Assembly (NCBI GenBank): GCA_900554455.1
Contig: USHT01000047.1
Location: forward strand, 1-7,409
Source: an uncultured Collinsella sp.
GTDB taxonomy: Bacteria; Actinomycetota; Coriobacteriia; Coriobacteriales; Coriobacteriaceae
Direction of reading: 5' to 3'
DNA length: 7,409 nucleotides
In this document: piece after piece, positions 1-6,993 of the stretch
Layout: each line of letters starts with the position of its first letter
Position numbering within the stretch: the first letter of the stretch is position 1
Notes under the pieces: model-generated
Told to the model about the DNA's origin: nothing
The model's input: the letters and a program-made list of their open reading frames with translations, nothing else
Databases searched by the model: none
Position numbers and translations under genes: made by a program

Positions 1-1107
1 TTTGCCGCGTTGCAGCTTGCCAAGATCGACCCGGCTCAAGCGATAGTCGGCGCAACACCGAGACTCATCGATGAGTGGCAGGAAGAGCCGAAATTGTGGG
101 ACGCAATACGTTTTGAATGCGATCGTAGGGCTGGTGAGCCAGGGCAGTTTTTGCTTACGGGGTCAGCAACGCCAAATGATGCCGACCAACCGATGCACAG
201 CGGCATCGGGCGCATATCACGCTTGCGCATGGAAACAATGACTCTGGCCGAACTCGGAGTTTCCACAAGGGCGGTCTCGCTCGAATCACTGCTTAACGGA
301 TGCGCCATCAAAGCGGCACTTGGATCCATTAACGGCATCGCCGGCATCGCCGATTTACTATGTCGTGGAGGTTGGCCTCAGGCGGTTGGCAAGACGACTG
401 CCGATGCAATGCGAATATCCGCTGCCTACATCGATGGCGTCTGCGAATCGGACGTTTCGAAGGTTGACGGCGTGAAGCGTGACCCGGAGAAAGTCAGGGC
501 TCTTCTGTCTTCGCTTGCGCGCAACGAATCCACTCTTGCCGGCGAAAAGTCTCTTGAGAAAGACCTCGGCGGTGATGTATCGAGAAGTACGCTGAGGCGC
601 TATACGGATGCCTTGCGCAGGATACACATCATCGACGATATCCCGGCTTGGCATCCGGCGCTCAGGTCGCCGGTAAAGCTGCGGCAAAGTGCGAAAAGGC
701 ACCTCGCCGACCCTTCGCTTGCCGTTGCGCTGCTCGGAGCAAATCCGGAGTCATTGGCATCCGACCCGAAGACACTGGGGCTGCTCTTCGAATCCCTCGT
801 CCTGCACGACCTTAAGGTCTATGCCGCCGCAAATGACTCATCGGTGTCCCACTACCACGACGCCGACGATCTCGAGGTCGATGCCGTTATACACAGGCGC
901 GATGGAACTTGGATTGCCGTGGAAGTAAAACTCGGAAGCCCGCAGATCCCCGAGGCGTCTGCAAACCTGCTTCGACTCGAGCGCAAGCTGGTCGAACGCG
1001 GCGAGAGGCCTCCCGCGGCCAAACTCATCGTCATCGGGTTCGGCATGCCGGTCCACACAACGCCCGAGGGCATCATCGTTGCCCCCGTTGACACGCTCGC
1101 GCCCTAG
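1..1107 (+). CDS. AAA_14/DUF4143 family ATPase, 5' end outside window
   Basis: The frame is open from base 1, so this is the C-terminal 368 residues of a longer protein. Alignment with the paralogue at 7101 shows about 54 residues missing, including the Walker A loop. Numbering from base 1: the Walker B-like LIDEW is at 22-26, followed by a conserved PKLWD; FLLTGS at 50-55 fits the sensor strand of AAA_14. A winged-helix-like stretch lies near 184-217. The C-terminal DUF4143 part has LADPSLA and a PD-(D/E)xK nuclease-like signature: Glu near 264, EVD (D294) and EVK at 308-310. These are family hallmarks; the family's cellular role is not established, so function is left open. Its codons (AGA, AGG, ATA, CGT) are more AT-leaning than those of the paralogue, hinting at transfer. 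It ends 27 bases from the convergent exporter operon, with no clear terminator between. An internal TTG at base 10 is not the true start. Confidence 0.9.
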   Translation, partial: FAALQLAKIDPAQAIVGATPRLIDEWQEEPKLWDAIRFECDRRAGEPGQFLLTGSATPNDADQPMHSGIGRISRLRMETMTLAELGVSTRAVSLESLLNGCAIKAALGSINGIAGIADLLCRGGWPQAVGKTTADAMRISAAYIDGVCESDVSKVDGVKRDPEKVRALLSSLARNESTLAGEKSLEKDLGGDVSRSTLRRYTDALRRIHIIDDIPAWHPALRSPVKLRQSAKRHLADPSLAVALLGANPESLASDPKTLGLLFESLVLHDLKVYAAANDSSVSHYHDADDLEVDAVIHRRDGTWIAVEVKLGSPQIPEASANLLRLERKLVERGERPPAAKLIVIGFGMPVHTTPEGIIVAPVDTLAP

Positions 1108-1134
1108 CGCTGCGTTACATGTCCCGCGTCTTGC

Positions 1135-2994
1135 TCACTGGGCGAATTGGCTGCGGTAGAGCTCGGCGTAGAAGCCGCCTGCCGCGAGCAGCTCGTCGTG
1201 TGTGCCGCGCTCGATAATCTCGCCGTCGCGCATCACTAGGATGCAGTCGGCGTTTCGGATCGTCGACAGGCGATGCGCCACGACAAAGCTTGTGCGACCG
1301 GCCATGAGCTCGTCAAATGCCGCCTGCACCTGCAGCTCGGTGCGCGTATCGATGCTCGACGTGGCCTCGTCCAGCAGCAGAATCGCCGGGTCGGTGAGCA
1401 TGACGCGCGCGATGCACAGCAGCTGCTTTTGGCCCTGGCTAAACGTGCCGCCGTCCTCGCCGATCACCGTATCGTAGCCGCCTGGCAGCTGCACGATAAA
1501 CTTGTGCGCGTGCGCGCGCTTGGCGGCCTCGATAATCTGCTCGCGCGTGGCGTCGGGACGACCGTAGGCGATATTGTCCGCCACCGTACCCTCGAACAGC
1601 CACGTATCCTGCAACACCATGCCAAAGGCACGGCGCAGGCTTGCGCGCGTGTAGTCACGCGAGGAACGGCCATCGACCGCAATGCGGCCGGCATCGATAT
1701 CATAAAAACGCAGCAGCAAATTGATGAGCGTTGTCTTGCCACAGCCCGTAGGGCCGACCAGGGCAAAGCGCATGCCGGGCTTGGCCTCGATGCAGATATC
1801 CTGCAGCAGCTTGCGGTCGGACACGTAGCTAAAGTCCACATGCTCAAAGGCGACCTCGCCCTGCGGTGCGGCAAGCTCTATAGCGTCCGACGCGTCGGGC
1901 TCCTGCTCGCGCGCATCGAGCAGCGCAAACATGCGGCGCGCCGAGGCATACGCCGCCTGGATCTGTGTAATGACGTTGGTAACCTCGTTGAACGGCTTGG
2001 TGTACTGGTTAGCATAGGACAGAAAGATCTGCACGCCGCCCACCGTAAGCGCCGCCGGCACGCCCGTGATCACGCCCACGCAGCCGATCACGGCCACCAC
2101 GGCGTAGATGATATTGTTGATAAAGCGTGTGCCAGGATTGGAGAGCGAACCCATAAACTGCGCACGCTCGCCCGCCGTGTAGAGCTCGGTGTTGAGGGCA
2201 TCGAAGCGCTGTTGCGCATTTGGGCCATAGGCAAACGCGTCCACGAGTTTTTGCTCGCCCACATACTCCTCGATATGGCCGCCCAGCTGGCCCTGAATGC
2301 GCTGCTGAGCCGTAAAGCTCTTGTTGGAGAGCTTGGCGATGGCACCGGCCGCAAAGATGGAGAGCGGCGTGACGAGCACAACCACGAGCGTCATGGTCAG
2401 GTTGATGGAGAGCATAAACGCGAGCGTGCCCACGATGGTAATGACGCCGGTAAAGAGCTGCGTGAAGCCCTGCAGCAGGCCGTCGCCCACCTGGTCGACG
2501 TCGTTGACCACACGGCTCATAAGGTCGCCGTGGGCATGGCTGTCGATAAAGCTGAGCGGCATGCGGCTGAGCTTGTCGCTTGCCTCCACGCGCATGTCGC
2601 GCACCGTCTCGTAGGACAGGCGGTTGACGCAGTAGCCCTGCAGCCACTGGAACGCCGCGGCACCTACCACGACAATTGCCAGCCTGGTGACGAGCGGCAG
2701 CAGCGCATCGAAGTCCACCCGCCCGGCAGCGACGATGAGGTCGATACCTTCGCCGATGAGGATGGGCGTGTAGAGCTGCAAGATCACCGAAGCGGCGGCA
2801 CTCACAAACGACGCCGTAAACGAGACGCGGTGCGGACGAACATAGCCCAACAGGCGGCGGGTCACCGCACCCACAGGATAGCGCTCGGGATCGCCGGGCT
2901 GGCGCGGACCGTCGCCCAGGTCGTTGAGGTTATCGTTGCCGGACACATTGGCCGTCATCGTGGCGACCGAACCGGAGGAAGTGTAGGGATTCAT
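1135..2994 (-). CDS. ABC exporter subunit, catalytic half (TMD-NBD fusion)
   Basis: 619-residue half-transporter of the type IV (ABCB/MsbA-like) exporter class: a soluble N-tail (1-45), a six-helix membrane domain (about 55-345) and a nucleotide-binding domain (about 378-619). Visible motifs: Walker A GPTGCGKTT (414-422), Q-loop Q462, signature FSQGQ (518-522), Walker B ILLLDE with catalytic E543, D-loop SSID (546-549) and switch H574. Its ATPase residues are intact, but its signature has Gln where the canonical LSGGQ has Gly. In TM287/288- and BmrCD-type heterodimers this pairs with a degenerate partner site, which is what the upstream gene supplies. ATG 2994 directly follows the partner's TAA, and a near-perfect ribosome binding site lies 8 bases upstream, so translation is probably coupled. 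It should pump a hydrophobic or peptide-like compound outward across the membrane; the substrate cannot be read from sequence. No regulator is adjacent. Confidence 0.93.
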   Translation of the reverse strand: MNPYTSSGSVATMTANVSGNDNLNDLGDGPRQPGDPERYPVGAVTRRLLGYVRPHRVSFTASFVSAAASVILQLYTPILIGEGIDLIVAAGRVDFDALLPLVTRLAIVVVGAAAFQWLQGYCVNRLSYETVRDMRVEASDKLSRMPLSFIDSHAHGDLMSRVVNDVDQVGDGLLQGFTQLFTGVITIVGTLAFMLSINLTMTLVVVLVTPLSIFAAGAIAKLSNKSFTAQQRIQGQLGGHIEEYVGEQKLVDAFAYGPNAQQRFDALNTELYTAGERAQFMGSLSNPGTRFINNIIYAVVAVIGCVGVITGVPAALTVGGVQIFLSYANQYTKPFNEVTNVITQIQAAYASARRMFALLDAREQEPDASDAIELAAPQGEVAFEHVDFSYVSDRKLLQDICIEAKPGMRFALVGPTGCGKTTLINLLLRFYDIDAGRIAVDGRSSRDYTRASLRRAFGMVLQDTWLFEGTVADNIAYGRPDATREQIIEAAKRAHAHKFIVQLPGGYDTVIGEDGGTFSQGQKQLLCIARVMLTDPAILLLDEATSSIDTRTELQVQAAFDELMAGRTSFVVAHRLSTIRNADCILVMRDGEIIERGTHDELLAAGGFYAELYRSQFAQ

Positions 2995-4866
2995 TTAGCA
3001 GCCCTCCTTTGCGCAGACGAATGCGGGGACGGTCGGGGCGCCTGGGACGGGCGCGGGGCTTGGAGCGGGCGTGGGCGCCGTACTCCCCTGCTGACCCTCG
3101 AGCTCCTCACGGCGAAGCTGCGACTGGCAAATCTCGCGGTAGAGCTGGCAGCTTGCATACAGCTCATCGTGCGTGCCCAAGCCCGCGACCGAGCCGTGGT
3201 CGAGTACGCAAATCACGTCGGCGTCGCGCACGGTCGAGACGCGCTGGCTCACGATCACTGTGGTCAGCGGGAGCCCGCCCGCGGCGGCACCGCGTACGCT
3301 GCGCTCGCGGATGGCGTGGCGAAGCGCCGCGTCGGTCTTAAAGTCGAGCGCCGAGGCGGAGTCATCCATAATCAGAACCTGCGGAGAGCCCACCAGGGCA
3401 CGTGCGATGGTCAGGCGCTGGCGCTGGCCACCGCTGAAGTTCTTACCGCCCGCCTCGACCGGGGCATCTAAGCCCTGCGGCTTGTTGCGCACAAACTCGC
3501 TGGCCTGCGCCATATCGAGCGCCGCCCAAAGCTCCTCGTCGGTTGCCGCCTCGTCGCGCCAGGTCAGGTTGCTGCGGATAGTGCCGCTCACCAGCGACGC
3601 GCGCTGCGGAACGGTCGCGACCACGTGGCGCAGCTGATCGAGCGGCCAGGTGCGCACGTCGGCGCCCATCACGCTCACGCTGCCAGTGCTCGCATCGTAC
3701 AGGCGCGGGATAAGCGAGACGAGCGTCGACTTACCGCTGCCCGTGCCGCCGATAATGCCGAGCGTTTTGCCCAGCGGGAGTTCCAGCGTCACATCGTTGA
3801 CAGCATTGGCCGCGCCGGCGCCAAACGAGAAGCTCACATGGCTCAAGCTCAGCGCAGGAACGGGAGCGACATTGCCCGGCTTGGGCAGCGCGACCGGCTG
3901 GTTGCCCTCGTCGGTGATGCTCGGCACGCAATTGAGCACCTCGTTGATACGTGACGCACTGGCGCTCGCCTTGGTAAAAACCACGACCAGGTTGGCGACG
4001 TACACGATGGAGGTCAGGGTCTGCGTCATGTAGTTCACAAACGCCATGACCTGACCCTGCGTGAGCTCGCCCACGTTGACCTGGATGCCGCCCACCCACA
4101 GGATGGCGCACACGCCCAGGTTCATCACGAGAAACGTGACAGGGTTGAGAATCGAGGAGAGCTTGCCCACCACGATGGCAGTATTGGCCTGGTCATCGGC
4201 GGCTTGGGCAAAGCGCTCGCGCTCGTGGTCCTCGCGCACGAAGGCGCGAACCACGCGAGCGCCCGAAAGCCCCTCGCGGCAAATGAGCGCGATGCGGTCG
4301 AGCTTTGCCTGCAGCTGCTTGTAGTACGGAATGCAGCGCGCCATGACAAACCAAAACACCAGGCCAATGGCGGGCGTGCAAATCAAAAAGATCATGCCGA
4401 GCTTAAGGTCGATGGCAAGGGCCGCGCACATAGAGCCCACCGCTAGAAAGGGCCAGCGGATGAGCATGCGCACGCCCAGCGCCACAGCGAGCTGCACCTG
4501 GTTGACGTCGTTGGTGATGCGGGTGATAAGCGACGGCGTGCCAAAGCGGTCGAGTTCGGCATAGCTCAGTTTGTTGATGTGCTCGTAGAGCGCGCCGCGG
4601 ATATCGGTGCCCATGCCCTGCGAGGTGAGCGCCGCCATCTTTTGGCAGACGAGCGTAAACGAGATGCCGATCACGGCCATGGCGCCAAGCAGCATACCGT
4701 AGTGGACGACGGCGTTGACATCGTGTGCGCCAATACCCTTATCGATCATCTGGGCAATCACCAGCGGCGTCAGCAGGTCAAAGATCACTTCGATCAGCTT
4801 ACACGCAGGGCCAATCACCATATACCGGCGAAACTTACCGCCAAAACGCCTGAGCAACTCAATCAT
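2995..4866 (-). CDS. ABC exporter subunit, degenerate-site half (TMD-NBD fusion)
   Basis: 623 residues from the preferred ATG at 4866, which has AGGGAG nine bases upstream; an in-frame TTG at 4899 would add 11 residues but is weaker. Six membrane helices (about 15-300) precede a nucleotide-binding domain (about 338-585). Motifs: Walker A GGTGSGKST (373-381), Q-loop Q421, canonical signature FSGGQ (477-481), Walker B VLIMDD (497-502) and SQR in the H-loop. D502 replaces the catalytic Glu and Q541 replaces the switch His: the same two changes that mark the degenerate subunit of heterodimeric exporters such as TM287. It therefore probably binds ATP at its own site without efficient hydrolysis and works with the downstream 619-residue subunit. 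The C-terminus is odd: a Pro/Ala/Thr-rich tail (about 593-617) ending in CAKEGC, beyond the normal end of the domain. It is the first gene of the two-gene operon. Confidence 0.93.
   Translation of the reverse strand: MIELLRRFGGKFRRYMVIGPACKLIEVIFDLLTPLVIAQMIDKGIGAHDVNAVVHYGMLLGAMAVIGISFTLVCQKMAALTSQGMGTDIRGALYEHINKLSYAELDRFGTPSLITRITNDVNQVQLAVALGVRMLIRWPFLAVGSMCAALAIDLKLGMIFLICTPAIGLVFWFVMARCIPYYKQLQAKLDRIALICREGLSGARVVRAFVREDHERERFAQAADDQANTAIVVGKLSSILNPVTFLVMNLGVCAILWVGGIQVNVGELTQGQVMAFVNYMTQTLTSIVYVANLVVVFTKASASASRINEVLNCVPSITDEGNQPVALPKPGNVAPVPALSLSHVSFSFGAGAANAVNDVTLELPLGKTLGIIGGTGSGKSTLVSLIPRLYDASTGSVSVMGADVRTWPLDQLRHVVATVPQRASLVSGTIRSNLTWRDEAATDEELWAALDMAQASEFVRNKPQGLDAPVEAGGKNFSGGQRQRLTIARALVGSPQVLIMDDSASALDFKTDAALRHAIRERSVRGAAAGGLPLTTVIVSQRVSTVRDADVICVLDHGSVAGLGTHDELYASCQLYREICQSQLRREELEGQQGSTAPTPAPSPAPVPGAPTVPAFVCAKEGC
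3002..3010 (-). promoter_or_regulatory. Strong ribosome binding site of the downstream ABC gene
   Basis: The minus strand reads AAAGGAGGG, eight bases before ATG 2994. It lies wholly inside the last codons of the upstream subunit, encoding part of its KEGC end, and that gene's TAA touches the ATG. This arrangement fixes the start of the downstream subunit and suggests coupled, roughly equal synthesis of the two partners. Confidence 0.8.
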
Positions 4867-4875
4867 AAAAAGGCG

Positions 4876-4881
4876 CTCCCT
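4876..4881 (-). promoter_or_regulatory. Ribosome binding site deciding the start of the first ABC gene
   Basis: The minus strand reads AGGGAG with nine bases to ATG 4866. This favours the ATG over the upstream in-frame TTG at 4899, because the site would otherwise be inside the coding sequence. Confidence 0.6.
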
Positions 4882-4910
4882 ATCATCATTCACACTCAAT
4901 TCGAACCATG

Positions 4911-4940
4911 ATAGTACTGTCGCCCTAGAGCATGCGTAAA
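4911..4940 (-). promoter_or_regulatory. Candidate promoter of the ABC exporter operon
   Basis: On the minus strand TTTACG (4940-4935) and TACTAT (4916-4911) are separated by 18 bases; each matches four of six bases of the sigma-70 consensus. Transcription would begin near 4904, giving a leader of about 38 bases. Seen by eye only; no operator palindrome is evident. Confidence 0.35.
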
Positions 4941-4963
4941 CAACGAGTCATTTCTGGCGAGAT

Positions 4964-4992
4964 TCAAGAGCAGGTCAATCGCCTGATATACT
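4964..4992 (+). promoter_or_regulatory. Candidate extended -10 promoter of the LANTG surface protein
   Basis: TGATATACT (4984-4992) has the TGn extension and a five-of-six -10 hexamer (TATACT, 4987-4992). A weak -35, TTCAAG (4964-4969), lies 17 bases upstream. The expected leader is about 45 bases. It is back-to-back with the candidate exporter promoter and does not overlap it. Confidence 0.45.
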
Positions 4993-5043
4993 TACCTTAG
5001 TGCTACCAAGTTGAGCCGCCGACCCTTGAAATGAGGTGCCGAG

Positions 5044-6057
5044 ATGAACGACATTCTCGCAAGAAGAGCAAGACGAGCAACCATGGGCATCGCCCTTTCC
5101 CTGGCACTTGCCGCGGGAATCGCCCCCGCAACGGCGATCGCGGCAGAAACCAGCTCCCCCACCGGTGCAGTTGCCTTGCAGACGGAAGATGCGGCCGCCG
5201 CAAAAGACAAAGCGTATGCAGCCATGCAGGAAGCGCTCAAAAACCTCGAAGCCGCAAAAGAGGCCGCAAGTCCCGAGAAACTTGCGGAAATCGATGATGA
5301 CATTGCCGCATTTCAAGAACTCTACGACATGATAGTGGCGGAAGCCGCCAAATGGAGGGAACCCCTTCCCGCCATGCAGGCGAATGTCGATGCAGCCCAA
5401 GCCAAATACGATGAGGCCCACAACCGGACAAGCGGCCTTCAGGCAGAATTAGATAAGGCACTTGAAGCACTCGGCGACGAGGAGCCCAGCACAGCTATTA
5501 AGGAGCATATTAAGCAGTTGCGCAGTGAGATCATGGCGGCAGAAACGCGAGAAAAATCTTGTGAAGATGATCTTCACCACTACCAACGCCGGCTCGAAAG
5601 CCAGGAAAAACAGGTTCAGCATTTCGAAAGTGAGGCGAAGGAAGTCAAAGCCCGCATCGACGAGGACATAGCCAAGCGAAATGCGCTCACCGACGATTTG
5701 GAAAAGGCACAGGCGGCCTATGACGACGCCTGCAAGGCATACGAAGAGGCAAAAGCAGCAGCTGATAAGGCCACCTCGCCCGAGATAACGCGACCGACCG
5801 AGACAACACCTCCCTCCAGCTCGGCACAACCGGCCGAGACGACACAGCCCGCCAGCTCGCCCGCGACCGGCAAAGACGCCGCACCGAGCTCCGCCAAGCA
5901 AGCGAACGCAAGCAACGGCAAGCAAGCGAATACGACCGCCGACAAGCTCGCAAACACAGGCGACCCAGCGCCAAGCGCAATCGCACTAGCAGGAATCGCC
6001 GCCACGGGACTCGGAATAACCGCCACAGCCACACGCCGCCTCAAGAACTCAAAATAG
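5044..6057 (+). CDS. LANTG-anchored coiled-coil surface protein
   Basis: 337 residues. The N-terminus is a Sec-type signal peptide: an Arg-rich n-region (6-11), a hydrophobic core (about 15-30) and AxA cleavage near 33/34. Residues about 45-245 are Ala/Glu/Lys-rich, with heptad-like spacing typical of a long helical coiled coil, interrupted near GDEEPST (144-150). It contains two cysteines, C173 and C230. A Pro/Ser/Thr-rich spacer (about 246-300) would cross the wall, with short repeats such as KQANASNG/KQANTTAD. The end is a sorting signal: LANTG (302-306), a hydrophobic helix and a positive tail RRLKNSK. LAxTG motifs are generally handled by class E-type sortases of high-GC Gram-positives; no sortase gene is in the window. 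GAGGTG (5033-5038) sits five bases before the ATG. No enzymatic or binding domain is recognised, so a spacer, adhesin or structural role is a guess. It is transcribed divergently from the exporter. Confidence 0.85.
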   Translation: MNDILARRARRATMGIALSLALAAGIAPATAIAAETSSPTGAVALQTEDAAAAKDKAYAAMQEALKNLEAAKEAASPEKLAEIDDDIAAFQELYDMIVAEAAKWREPLPAMQANVDAAQAKYDEAHNRTSGLQAELDKALEALGDEEPSTAIKEHIKQLRSEIMAAETREKSCEDDLHHYQRRLESQEKQVQHFESEAKEVKARIDEDIAKRNALTDDLEKAQAAYDDACKAYEEAKAAADKATSPEITRPTETTPPSSSAQPAETTQPASSPATGKDAAPSSAKQANASNGKQANTTADKLANTGDPAPSAIALAGIAATGLGITATATRRLKNSK

Positions 6058-6101
6058 CGGCCAACGGTTATTGTCTCCGCCAATCCACAACCCCAGAAAC
6101 A

Positions 6102-6142
6102 AAAGAGGCCCGTTTCCCCAACCCAGGGAAACGGGCCTCTTT
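6102..6142 (+). terminator. Strong hairpin terminator, probably bidirectional
   Basis: A perfect 17-bp stem (6102-6118 with 6126-6142) encloses a 7-base loop and begins 45 bases after the surface protein's stop codon. The stem has a GC core (GAGGCCCG) with A/T ends. On the + strand the U-tract is short (TTT); on the minus strand the hairpin is followed by TTTTGTTT, so it could also stop transcription from the istB remnant side. Confidence 0.85.
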
Positions 6143-6192
6143 AACTGCAAAATCCAAGCAACAGCACCGCCGTCTCTTGAACCACGTAGCCA

Positions 6193-6480
6193 TCAATGCC
6201 CAGGCAACGCCAGCAAGCAGCACAAAACACGGGATTCAATTCTGCAGCTTGCGCCGTTGAACTCCACGAGCCTGCCCGTGTAGACGAGCCTGTCCACGAC
6301 AGCCGCCGCCATCTTGTCGTCGCCGAACACGGTCACCCACTTGCTGAACTCTATGTTGGCCGTGACGATCATGCTCTGCCTGCCCTCCGGCACCGACATC
6401 ACCTGGAACAGCAGCCTCGCGCCCTCGATGTCCAGCGGCACGTAGCCCAGCTCGTCCAGGATGAGGAGTTCGCGGCGGGG
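6193..6480 (-). pseudogene. istB: 5'-truncated IS21-family istB (transposition helper ATPase)
   Basis: Reading the minus strand from about 6480 gives RRELLILDELGYVPLD, the Walker B region of IS21-type IstB proteins. It is followed by the typical GARLLFQV, TANIEFSKW and VFGDDKMA segments and the C-terminal DRLVYTGRLVEFNGAS. The homology runs to about 6220-6240 and the frame stops at TGA 6193-6195. IstB is normally about 240-260 residues; only the C-terminal ~95 remain. The Walker A loop and the N-terminal half are absent, and so is the istA transposase gene. Upstream of about 6480 the frame continues with unrelated residues, marking a breakpoint. This is a dead insertion sequence remnant and cannot act by itself. 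Terminal inverted repeats were not identifiable. Confidence 0.8.
6193..6480 (-). mobile_element. IS21-family insertion sequence remnant
   Basis: The only trace of the element is the istB 3' half. Neither end of the element could be fixed: one boundary is inferred between about 6470 and 6482, where istB homology stops, and the other lies somewhere between the terminator at 6142 and about 6195. It lies between an intact surface-protein gene and a run of other broken genes, so it may mark an old rearrangement point. Confidence 0.55.
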
Positions 6481-6481
6481 G

Positions 6482-6531
6482 CGACGCTCTCCGGGCTGCT
6501 GCCGCGTATCTCGCGGCGTAGAAAGGAGTGA
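6482..6531 (+). pseudogene. Last codons of an unknown + strand gene
   Basis: The + strand reads ATLSGLLPRISRRRKE then TGA (6529-6531), five bases before the ATG of the next gene, with that gene's ribosome binding site overlapping the final codons. A short hydrophobic run followed by a basic end is what the C-terminus of a small membrane protein would look like. Everything upstream is replaced by istB on the opposite strand, so the gene is decapitated. The identity of the parent gene is unknown; a HAAS/DUF1700-type membrane protein is one speculation. The remnant is short enough to be chance. Confidence 0.3.
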
Positions 6532-6536
6532 GTACC

Positions 6537-6792
6537 ATGACCAGCGGAGAAGAAGATTTACCTCGCCGTGGCGGGCGGGCTTATTGCCGCGGGCATCGTA
6601 CTCGCGGGCATCGGCTTTATCGCCTCAGGCCGCGATCAGGCCGTGCTCACGACCCAAATCGACATGCGTGACAACACCATCGTGCTCGGCGGCGTCGAGG
6701 TGGACGAACCCGAGGGCATCCCGTTCATCAGCCGGCTCGCCATTCTTGGCGAGATCGACACCTCCGACGTCGCCGACCCCGCCGCGCCCTAG
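6537..6792 (+). pseudogene. Frameshifted small membrane-anchored protein
   Basis: AAAGGAG (6522-6528) stands eight bases before ATG 6537, a good start, but that frame gives MTSGEEDLPRR and never reaches the convincing protein. The convincing protein is in the +1-shifted frame: from 6550 it reads KKIYLAVAGGLIAAG, a single hydrophobic helix, then about 55 soluble residues with VLGGVEVDEPEGIP and LGEIDTSDV, ending at TAG 6790-6792. Removing one G at 6546-6547 would join the two into MTSEKKIYLAVAGG and so on, 84 residues. Natural frameshift and sequencing error are both possible. A weaker reading is a start at GTG 6568 with the 74-residue frame intact, but it lacks the good ribosome binding site. 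It resembles the N-terminal part of DUF4097-type envelope proteins in style only, without the C-terminal beta domain, so it may also be truncated. Confidence 0.55.
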
Positions 6793-6833
6793 GCGCAACG
6801 AGCCCGGGCACTCCGTCCGCTAATTTAATTGAG

Positions 6834-6956
6834 ATGGATCGCTCCTACTACGCGAGCATTGAGGTCGGGCAGCGCAATGTCAGCCTTTCAAATCTCAAGA
6901 AGATTGCCGACGGCTTTCACATCACCATTTCGGAGCTCATGCGCGGTGTCGAGTAG
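6834..6956 (+). pseudogene. C-terminal fragment of an XRE-family HTH regulator
   Basis: ATG 6834 opens 40 residues, MDRSYYASIEVGQRNVSLSN then LKKIADGFHITISELMRGVE, stop TAG 6954-6956. This is the recognition-helix half of an XRE/Cro-C1 domain (usual pattern: DRSYxxxIExGxRNxSLxxLxKIAxxLxxxxSEL). Helices 1 and 2 are missing. The in-frame residues just before the ATG, ANLIE, also fit the family and show that the ATG is an internal Met. In another frame, bases 6794-6820 read RNEPGHSVR, resembling the start of helix 1-2 of such regulators, so a small deletion of about 8 bases around 6815-6820 may have broken the gene. That last point is inference. As it stands it is unlikely to bind DNA alone. Confidence 0.65.
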
Positions 6957-6993
6957 ATGATTCTCATCTGACTTGGCTCGTTCATGTTTAATC

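Noticed and set aside
1108..1134. Terminator between the convergent first ATPase and the ABC operon.
   Set aside because: The 27-base gap contains no convincing stem-loop or T-tract on either strand.
1273..3471. A 732-codon open frame on the + strand running antisense to both ABC genes.
   Set aside because: It is a shadow of the codon pattern of the two exporter genes. It is rich in His, Arg and Ala without domains, crosses the gene junction and lacks any protein-like features, whereas the minus-strand frames carry complete ABC motifs.
5044..5085. Twin-arginine (Tat) signal in the surface protein because of the RRARR run.
   Set aside because: The consensus residues following RR (xFLK) are absent and the rest fits a normal Sec signal peptide.
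6955..6969. Small hairpin AGATGA-TTC-TCATCT after the XRE fragment.
   Set aside because: A six-base AT-rich stem with a three-base loop and no following T-tract is too weak to call a terminator.
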